From Dastarcus helophoroides (taxonomy: Eukaryota; Arthropoda; Insecta; Coleoptera; Bothrideridae): a stretch of 64,000 nt of DNA. The notes beneath the pieces are model-generated. The model was not told the DNA's origin and did not search any database. It saw only the letters and a list, made by a program, of their open reading frames with translations. The translations under genes and the position numbers were made by a program. The stretch lies in contig CM053325.1 of the NCBI GenBank assembly GCA_028583605.1, forward strand, positions 62,097,648-62,161,647. The letters run 5' to 3'. Below are positions 23,970-32,800 of this stretch, in pieces. Position 1 is the first letter of the stretch; each line of letters begins with the position of its first letter.

Positions 23970-24059
23970 ATTCGTAGGACACTCTAATTGAAGTCTTGCT
24001 TGTTATTTATGAGTTGGTTAAACACCGAACGCGAATAAAACCACAATTAATGACCCTTT

Positions 24060-24420
24060 TTTTTGGTGGAACGTACTGGTCCTTGTCTTCAAAAATTGAT
24101 TACAAATCTTGTCCCTGAAACTAAGAAAAATTATAAAACACTTGATTTAGAGAGCAAGTTTTTAGAAAGAAGTATACTTTTCAGATATAAAGAGGAAAGT
24201 TTAAGAAAAAATCGAAAATTTGAGAAAAAATTGCAAATTTGAGAAAAAAATTGCTAATTTGAGAAAAAATTGCAAATTTGAGCAAAATTTTTTTAAACTC
24301 GATGTTTTTAGTTTTTTCTCAAATTTGCAATTTTTAATTTTGAGAAAAAACTAAAAACATCGAGTTTAAAAAATTTTCAGTTTAAATCCAAATACGAAAT
24401 TCCGAGATGAATTTTCAGGA
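24060..24420. repeat. Foldback F fragment, short GAAATTT-like repeat and 40-bp-stem hairpin
   Basis: 24060-24140 holds a one-sided family-F piece (GTGGAACGTACTGGTCC, then TTGTCCCTGAAACTAAG). It runs into AATTTGAGAAAAAATTGC repeats (about 24195-24280) and then a near-perfect hairpin: 24284-24323 pairs with 24339-24377 (core AAACTCGATGTTTTTAG). Confidence 0.7.
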
Positions 24421-25332
24421 CGCACGCCAAGATTGGTGGATTTCCATGTCGACGTTAGAATAGTATGGATTACATTCGTCCAGTAGACTGATATGGTCCA
24501 TCTATTTTACTCACAAATCGTAAAGAAAGCAGTGAACAGGGGAATAGAAAAAAATATATGTTGCTTCATGTGATAACGAAGGCTTCCACGTCCAGTCAGT
24601 ATAAGATATACTTCTTCCGGGATGGCAAAGAACACTTTTAGCAGTTTTTTGACACAGTCCAATCCCCGAAGAAATATATATCTTGTATATGTTGCTTAAT
24701 TTATGGCAGATAATGATCCTCAATGAATAACTTATTGTACTAAAGGCGATTAATCATTTACATGCGAGGACGAAGTCGTTATTTATAAATTTGTCTTTAA
24801 ATTCAGATATACATGAATTTAAAGACAGATACATCTGAATTTAAAGACAAGAAGAAAAAGCCAATAAAACATGAATGAAAATACCAATACTTCGCAAAGG
24901 AGATACAGAGAATATCTTTATTCGCCCCAATTAATCAAACTTTTTTTCTGTATGGATAGTTTTAATTTTTCCTCCACATTTTCTTTGTCGATATGAATTA
25001 ATTCTCGTTTGTTGAAATTTTATGAGTTTTGTACCTATCGTTCAGTTTCTGTTGGTATTTTCAAAAAGATCTGTTTTTTTGCTTGTTGTAATTTTAACGT
25101 TTCTATTTGGTTTCCCCTGTTCGAGATTGGGTGCTCCAATTAAATTCAATTTCATTTATATTTTGGTGACATAGGGGAAGCAAAGATACAAAAAGCTCAA
25201 GTCATTATTTATTTTCAAACTTATAAGCCACGACAAACAGCACACCACTTTAAAAAAATAATCTTACAAGTCGCCCCTTTACATCGAGTCTTGTGCTAGC
25301 AGCTTTGTTATTCATTAATGCTTTTAACGGAT
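24421..25332. other. Intergenic downstream of the THAP gene
   Basis: Contains a small inverted/direct repeat of GAATTTAAAGACA (about 24784-24852). I find no further P-transposase exons (GTP-binding or RNase-H regions) downstream of the THAP gene here. Confidence 0.4.
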
Positions 25333-26689
25333 TCAGTCAGCATTTCTTATTTGTTTTCCTTTCTGTTTCGATCCCCAACTTTTCAGCGTAGATATGTCAG
25401 GCAAGGGATACTGGTGAGTTTTTAAATAGCTGTAAGCTTTCGGACTCACGCTGTGTAGAGCAAAGGCTGATGCTATATCTTTAGGAGACCAACGCATTTT
25501 TCTTCCTTTTACAGGATCTAATATTTTCCGAATTTGTCCTGGAGTAAAAATTTTTGCTAAGGCACTTTCGTAGTGCATAGCAGTAGATTTAGCAACGTCG
25601 ACAACTTTTTTCTTCAGTTCAGCATTGTCCCTCTCTAAAGCTTTTATCCGTTTCATCATTTTTTCCATCTCGCTTCCACAATTTATCCTAATAATTATTA
25701 ATAAGAGTTTAATGGCATAAAATTGTTTTAAATTTCTTACTCCTCTGTCTGATCAATGGTATCGACCCTCACATTACTCAGCGATTCATCCTGGGGTTCT
25801 TCAACCATAGGTTTCTTTGCCCCGGATGCATTTATCTTAGATCGTCGTGCTCTCTTTTCAAATCGAAGGGACCTACCAGTATTGCCTTTAGTTTGAGCAG
25901 TTTTAGGAAGATTTAACGTAGGTATCGCATCAGGCTTTAAATTTCTGCAATTTTTCGGCATATAATTCAATAACCGATGTTGTAAAGATATTTGGAAACA
26001 GCTAGCTTCGAAATGGTTCGAACATATACATGCTAAAAAAAAAGTGATATTCAGATAATACACGTTTAATTTTACAAGGGTTTTTTAAAAAAGCCGTTGC
26101 CACAACTTGGGGCCGGATTTAAACTTGATGAGGCCCCAACCTATTTGAGATATGGGGCCAGTGTTGCGAGCAAAAGAGGGTGTGATACTGCCTCGAGAAT
26201 TTCTGGTCACCTAAAAGAAAAAACTTTGCCTTAATGTTTCCACGCCGGTGGTGACCAAGCAAAGGTTCTTCACACAAAGCAATTATTCTGTTTGGGTCTT
26301 CCTTACACCGATAATTTAATCAACTAAAAAAAAAAACGTCATCAACCCTATTTTTCTCTACAACTACTTCTGGGAAGAACACTATGTCCCAATATCGTCA
26401 CAGTCTTGAGGGGCCCCCAAGCTATATCTTGTATGGCTTATACGTCAATCCAGCACCGAAAGGGTATATTTGGTTTAATCTTAAAACTGGATACCAGCAC
26501 ACTATAGATTTGGTAATAATGTATTGTGTATTACCTACCATTTTTCAGATTTATGTTATCTTTACGACGACACGCGGCCACCCACTGTTTTGCAAAATCG
26601 GAATGTTTTGGGAACCTAAAGTATTTTATTTCGGTTCCCTTAGTATTTTGATTATAATTACTGCAAGTAGCAACAGCGCAACATGGCAT
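25333..26689 (-). CDS. THAP / P-element-transposase-derived DNA-binding protein, 265 aa
   Basis: Three minus-strand exons: 26689-26539 (donor GTAGGT), 26032-25741 (donor GTAAGA) and 25687-25333, all phases compatible. The N-terminus is a complete THAP zinc domain: MPCCAVATCSN, then FRFPKHSDFAKQWVAACRR, then across the splice junction CICSNHFEASCF and, at its end, DAIPTLNLP. A basic linker (SLRFEKRARRSK) follows, then a coiled coil (MEKMMKRIKALERDNAELKK) and the helix-turn-helix region seen in P-element and THAP9 transposases (FTPGQIRKILDP, RMRWSPKDIASAF-like, PLPDISTLKSW). It stops soon after, lacking the GTP-binding and RNase-H catalytic parts. This gives DNA binding plus dimerisation without catalysis, like the P-element KP repressor. 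Intact frame and splice sites suggest a functional, perhaps domesticated, gene; an internally deleted P-like copy is the alternative. Confidence 0.88.
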
Positions 26690-26937
26690 GGCTAATACCA
26701 AAGTAAAACAATATTAATTACAAAAATTGCTTACGAAATGTGAGGGAAAAACAATACCAATTATGTGCGGTAGGTGAAATAACCAATAAAAACACAAACA
26801 ACAAACAAGAAACAGGACAACGTATGTTTTTCTATGGGCTCTGGGCACAGAATATCTGAGAATATCCAGGCGTCGGATGTTTTGTCAAAGGGCAGGATTG
26901 CAATCTTATAACTTATAACTGACGAAATATTTCTAAA

Positions 26938-28191
26938 GGTGCGTTTAGATTAGACACTTTATTCCGTCCTTGATTGAATTCAATCAACGATTCAGCACAG
27001 TATAGATATTAGCTTACGCATACAGTAGTGACAAAAGTGTCGGTACCTTTGATCTTGACGTAGCTAAAATCGTTGACCTTCAATGGAATCAGCCATGTTG
27101 TGGATTGTGCACGGCCGCGAAAATTTAAATTTATTTATTAAACAAAACCATCAAGTTTATTAATTTCAATAGTTTTTAGCGTTTAAATTCTAATTTACTA
27201 CTTTACAAATAGTCCAAAAATACTAGTTCTCTTGTATTTTTTAAATAATGTGTATTTTGTAATTACTGATAACCTGATAAGTATAAAGAATACACAAAGA
27301 AAAACTAAACACAGATTATGACTGACGGCAATATAATTTCTACAGGAAACAACTTATTTATTTTTTTGTATAAAACTGGCAAATGCGAGTATAATAAAAC
27401 AGTTTTTTTTAATAAAACAAATTGGGTGTACTCGAATATTACCTTTTGGCGTCTTTTGGAAATTAAAAAGAAGCTGATTTTATCAAATCATTATTGCTGT
27501 TACAGTTTCATTTATAAACAGAACGTGTAAATTCTCCTCTTTTCTCTTTTATTTGGTTTCATCTTATTAGCGCAATGAATTATAACAAGACTGACATTTC
27601 AATAAAACTGATCCAGTGTTGCCAGATAACCTAAACATTATTCGCGAACAATCTCCTTAAAAATCCCACAATTCGGATGAAAATACCTCACCATATCAAA
27701 TTTCTAGAACATCCATAAATGTAGATAAATTGTCTTACATTTTTACCATGGATGAATAACATATGAACGTAAAATAAAAAATCATATTCGCTCAACTGCT
27801 GATTTTCCCGAACACGTGGCAACTTTCAACTGACATTCAGTTACCCAACGACCATAGATCTTATTTCTGGTAATCATAGAACACTGCGACGCCAAGTTCG
27901 GGATTGTGCAAATTGACGCATGCGCAAACAAAATTCGTGACAAAATTTTAGCAATTTGTCGCTATTGTATGCGTAAGCTAATATCTATACTGTGGAATCA
28001 GTACATTTTTCTCTGAGTGTTAACCACAAAACATATATGTGTTAACTATCCTGAGAGAAGCCATCCACAACTTATCTACACAGCTGGGAAGAAATATCTT
28101 CTTTAAAGATAGCTGACACTTACGTCAGAGAGAAAATATATTTTGTATTGAAGAAAAAGGTACGGAATAAAGTGTCTAGTCTAAACGCACC
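26938..28191. mobile_element. DNA element with 30-bp TIR and CTAAA flanks
   Basis: The left end GGTGCGTTTAGATTAGACAC is matched inverted at the right as GGTGCGTTTAGACTAGACAC, and both continue as TTTATTCCGT. CTAAA directly flanks both ends (26933-26937, 28192-28196), a possible 5-bp duplication. A second inverted-repeat element is nested inside. No transposase seen; superfamily unassigned. Confidence 0.75.
26996..27994. mobile_element. Nested inverted-repeat element (999 bp)
   Basis: Ends CACAGTATAGATATTAGCTT on the left and the same inverted on the right, continuing ACGCATACARTAGYGACAAA. Flanks GATTCAG and GAATCAG are nearly identical and could be a 7-bp duplication. It lies wholly inside the 26938-28191 element. 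No recognisable coding sequence. Confidence 0.7.
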
Positions 28192-28244
28192 CTAAATTGT
28201 AGCAGGGGTTGCGTGACTGGAATTTTTCAAAAATTTAGTGTTAC

Positions 28245-28276
28245 CTTTGACTATACATATATTTATATTATCTAAG
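28245..28276. mobile_element. 32-bp miniature element with 8-bp TSD AGTGTTAC
   Basis: AGTGTTAC at 28237-28244 and 28277-28284 brackets 32 bp beginning CTTTGACTATACATATATTT and ending ATTATCTAAG. The left 17 bases equal the left end of the 1252-bp element at 1869, and the right end resembles its right end. See finding. Confidence 0.75.
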
Positions 28277-28504
28277 AGTGTTACTATGTCCTAACCTAAC
28301 AAATAAATAAACAACAGATAAAAAAGCTGTCAACTAGTGACAGTTGCAGTTAATGTAAAATGCAGTTAAATGTAAATAATAAAATTACTAGTAAGTCGGT
28401 TGATATTTGTTCCCTGTGACCTGTCAAAAATTTTCATGGTAAGGGTGTAAAAAAGTATCCAACTCCTGAGAATACCTATGTCGATGGTCTACGGGTAAAG
28501 CAGA

Positions 28505-28850
28505 AATATAGTCCATTTTAGATAAATCCGCATAAGAGTAGACTGTGGACTTCTAATTTTGTAATAGCAACAACAATAACTAGTAATATTTAAATATGGT
28601 CTTGTGGCAACATTGTGAAGTTACTTAATGATGTTCTGTGTTCTTAAAAACCTAACCTAAATATCGTTAAATATTTTGCTTTGTTGTCGGTTGTTTTAAG
28701 AGTGATTTTTTTTAAAATTTGATACCAATTTCTGTTAACAATGATGAAATTGTAAGTAATAGTAATGAAAATAATATGGAAAATATTTATTCCGATTATT
28801 TCTACCCAACAACCCCTGAAATACAGGCAACACATTAATCATTGACATTT
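28505..28850. repeat. Dispersed repeat D1, inverted arrangement
   Basis: Starts GTCCATTTTAGATAAATCCG in the same sense as at 3.57 kb, but the following TAATATTTAAATATGG, GTTCTGTGTTCTTAAAAAC and GGCAACACATTAATCATTG parts are in the opposite sense to the 3.3-3.5 kb copy. Rearranged or inherently inverted element. Confidence 0.6.
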
Positions 28851-29081
28851 GAATTGTCACTGATAAGCGTTTTTGTCAGCGATTGGATAACTCGAATGAA
28901 GCTGCACATTTCAGTTACACTAACTATTTTCGTATATTCATAATACGACTAGTCACTTCCAAGTGCAGTTATCGAATGTTTTATATTTCAAAAAAAGGAA
29001 GTGGTGGTCAACTACTCGCAGGTAGTCTACCCTTCGTAAAAATGCTCTGTACAAAATCGTTCTGTGCCCCAACGGTGCACG

Positions 29082-29110
29082 TTGATTGAATATGTATTCA
29101 ATCAACGCGG
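29082..29110. repeat. Small recurrent palindrome GTTGATTGAATA...TATTCAATCAAC
   Basis: CGTTGATTGAATA-TG-TATTCAATCAACG, flanked by near-identical CGGTGCA on each side. Related copies are at about 8499, 10287, 26972 and 29390. Confidence 0.6.
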
Positions 29111-29185
29111 TGCATTCCTAAAAATATAATGTTGGCTTGGCCCTACATTTCTAACCCTAGCTGCGTGGAATTCTTTAATATTCAT

Positions 29186-29283
29186 AACTATTAAACTTTA
29201 TTAACGATAAAAACGCAACAAAATTTAACCTTGTGGAATTTTCAATTTTGTTGCGTTTTTATGGTTAATAAAGTTTAATAGTT
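29186..29283. repeat. 39-bp-stem hairpin
   Basis: AACTATTAAACTTTATTAAC, then ATAAAAACGCAACAAAATT, on the left pairs with its inverse ending at 29283. The outer part is shared with the hairpin region at 12.17 kb, but the inner stem sequence is different. Confidence 0.8.
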
Positions 29284-29887
29284 ACGAACACATTAATCAT
29301 CAAAATAGTTACGCGTGAAGGTAGCTTTGATTCTAGTGATTTTTTTTAGTGACTTTTCTAAATGGAAAATAAACTCTAATTTTAGAGTTTGATTAAATAA
29401 GTATTTATTCAATCAACGACGATATCAAAGTTTTGATACGATCAATCAATCTTGGGGACGATAATTCCCACATACGTACGTACTTATTAAGAATAAGTTT
29501 ATGATAATTCATTTTCCCTAGATTGGCAACTCTGCGCCATTAATTCCCTGTTCGTTTTACCTACTAGTGTACATACCTACGACAGTGACAGCGGCTGCAG
29601 CTGACGCTTGCGTTTGGAATTTAATCAGATTCTGTTTGCCCTTCATCCAGCGTTTTACAATATTTGTCATCATTGTCATTTCGTTAGTTTCGTTTGAAGA
29701 ATTAATTAATTTCCGCTGTACGTCGGTTGAGTTATCGTTCAAGTATTTTTGATTTACGAAAATATCAAAAATAGTGTATTGTTGTCAACTGGGGTTGTCA
29801 CAGCCTCGGAAACATCATATTTTTTTTGTGTGTGATAAGTGAATGCTTTTTTGATGTTTTAATCTTCTAACACTAGTGCTTTCCAAT

Positions 29888-32800
29888 ATGCCTCAGCCGT
29901 CAGAAAATATATCTCCTATCCAGGTAAATAGATTGTTTATTTTTACTAATAAAAATATACCAAAAAATTTGACATGTTTAGAACATTTTGATGTTGTGCA
30001 AAAAGTGCAACAATTTTTTGGTATAACATTATTGTTTTTAAATAATTAAAATGCAAATGACTAAAAGAACCCTTTATTTTTAATAGTTTGGCACTAAATC
30101 ACTATTTATATTGTTCAGATTTTGTGTACGTATTTAGTTAAGTCTTGAAACACAGAACTTGTCCCCTGAAACCAAGAAAAATTAAAAAACACAACAAAGG
30201 TTGCTCTAACGCGTTTCGACAGCCAAGCTGTCATCTTCAGAGAGAAACTGTTGTGTTTCAATTAGTTAAGTCTGTCAAATTTAAATACTCACAGGTTTCC
30301 TTAGAGATCAAAGTTTCAGTGAAAAGCCAAACTTCATCAGTAATATTTTATTGTTCCTCCGCAATTTTATCTTTATGCTTGAAAAGTTGTATCTTTTTCG
30401 ATTGAATATGCTACAGATTTTAAAAACCGACCAGACGCTTAATCTGAAACGAAATGGGATATTTTCGTCGTAATTTTTTGCATTCGATCAAAACCGATAA
30501 TTCGTAATATTCACCGATGCTTTTGGTGGTCAAAATTTTAATGAAGAAAGTTCATCAGTAATAGTTTCTCTTGCCACTATAATTTTGCCTTCATGTGGAA
30601 CGTTTTCGAAGCTGTGCCCTATCGAATGCTTTTGCTGGTAACCCTAGAAACTAATCAGAAGCTTTATTTGAAACTAAATAGCATATCGCCATCATGATTT
30701 TACGTTTTGGGTACGCTCGATCCATTTTAGTAATCATTTGGTGGTCGAAATTTCAATGAAAAACGAAAGTTTATCAATAATATTTCCTTTTTTCATTACA
30801 ATTTTGTCTTCATATGATACATTTTTCTAGGTTGTACTTTTTTGGTTATGCTAGAGACACTAGAAACTAATCAGAAGCTTCATTAGAAATTAAACAGCGT
30901 ATCACCATCGTATTCGGACACAATCGATCCATCTTAATAACCATTTGGTGGTCAAAATTAACCATTTGGTGGTCAAAATTTCAACGAAAAACGAAAGTTC
31001 ATCAGTAGTATTTTCTTTTTCCACTATAATTTTGCCTTCACATGGAACAATGTTCTAAGTTGTACATTATCGAATGGGTACGATAAGAGACCCTAGAACC
31101 AGTCAGAAACTTCATCTGAAACTAAACAGCATACTGGCGTACCGTCTTATGTATTTGAATACAATTGATCCACCTTAATAACCATTTGGTAGTCAGAATT
31201 AACCACTTGGTGGTCAAAATTTCAACGAAAAACGAAAGTTCATCAGTAACAGTTTTTTTTTCCACTATAATTTTGTCTTCAAATGGTACAATTTTCTAAC
31301 CTGTACCTTATCGATTGATTATTTTAAGAGGCACTGGAAACTAATTAGAAGCTTTATTTAAAACCAAATAACGCAACATTATCATAATATTATAGATTCG
31401 GACACAATCGATCCACCTTAATAACCATTTGGTGGTCAAAATTAACCATTTGGTGGTCAAAATTTCAACGAAAAACGAAAGTTCATCAATAGTATTTTCT
31501 TTTTCCACTATAATTTTGCCTTCACATGGAATAAGTTTCTAAGTTGTACATTATCGAATTGATTACGATAAGATACCCTAGAACCAATCAGAAGCTTCAT
31601 CTGAAACTGATCAGCATACTGCCGTACCGTCTCATGTATTCGAATACAATTGATCCTCCTTAATAACCATTTGGTGGTCAAAATCAACCATTTGGTGGTC
31701 AGAATTAACCATTTGGTGGTCAAAATTTCAACGAAAAACGAAAGTTCATCAGTAACAGTTTTTTTTTCCACTATAATTTTGTCTTCAAATGGTACAATTT
31801 TCTAACCTGTACCTTATCGATTGATTATTTTAAGAGGCACTGGAAACTAATCAGAAGCTTTATTTAAAACCAAATAACGCAACATTATCATAATATTATA
31901 GATTCGGACACAATCGATCCACCTTAATAACCATTTGGTGGTCAAAATTAACCATTTGGTGGTGAAAATTTCAACGAAAAACGAAAGTTCATCAATAGTA
32001 TTTTCTTTTTCCACTATAATTTTGCCTTCACATGGAATAAGTTTCTAAGTTGTACATTATCGAATTGTTACGATAAGAGACCCTAGAACCAATCAGAAGC
32101 TTCATTTGAAACTGATCAGCATACTGCCGTACCGTCTCATGTATTCCAATACAATTGATCCTCCTTAGTAACCTTTGGTGGTCAAATCAACCATTTGGTG
32201 GTCAGAATTAACCATTTGGTGGTCAAAATTTCAACGAAAAACGAAAGTTCATCAGTAACTGGTTTGCTCTAACCACACCAGAAGCTTCATCTGAAACTGA
32301 TCAGCATACTGCCGTACCGTCTCATGTATTCGAATACAATTGATCCTCCTTAATAACCATTTGGTGGTCAAAATCAACCATTTGGTGGTCAGAATTAACC
32401 ATTTGGTGGTCAAAATTTCAACGAAAAACGAAAGTTCATCAGTAACAGTTTTTTTTTCCACTACAATTTTGTCTTCAAATGGTATAATTTTCTAACCTGT
32501 ACCTTATCGATTGGTTATTTTAAGAGACACTGGAAACTAATTAGAAGATTCGTTTAAAACCAAATAACGCAACATTATCATAATATTATATATTCGGACA
32601 CAATCGATTCATCTTAATAACCATTTGGTGGTCAAAATTAACCATTTGGTGGTCAAAATTTCAACGAAAAACGAAAGTTCATCAATAGTATTTTCTTTTT
32701 CCACTATAATTTTGCCTTCACGTGGAACAATGTTCTAAGTTGTACATTATCGAATGGGTACGATAAGAGACCCTAGAACCAGTCAGAAGCTTCATCTGAA

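Noticed and set aside
22457..26689. MADF gene plus THAP gene as the two genes of one transposon
   Set aside because: MADF-type proteins go with PIF/Harbinger and THAP with P elements; no shared TIRs or target duplication enclose them.
26384..26695. 103-aa plus-strand frame with hydrophobic stretches
   Set aside because: It overlaps the well-supported minus-strand THAP exon and has no recognisable family.
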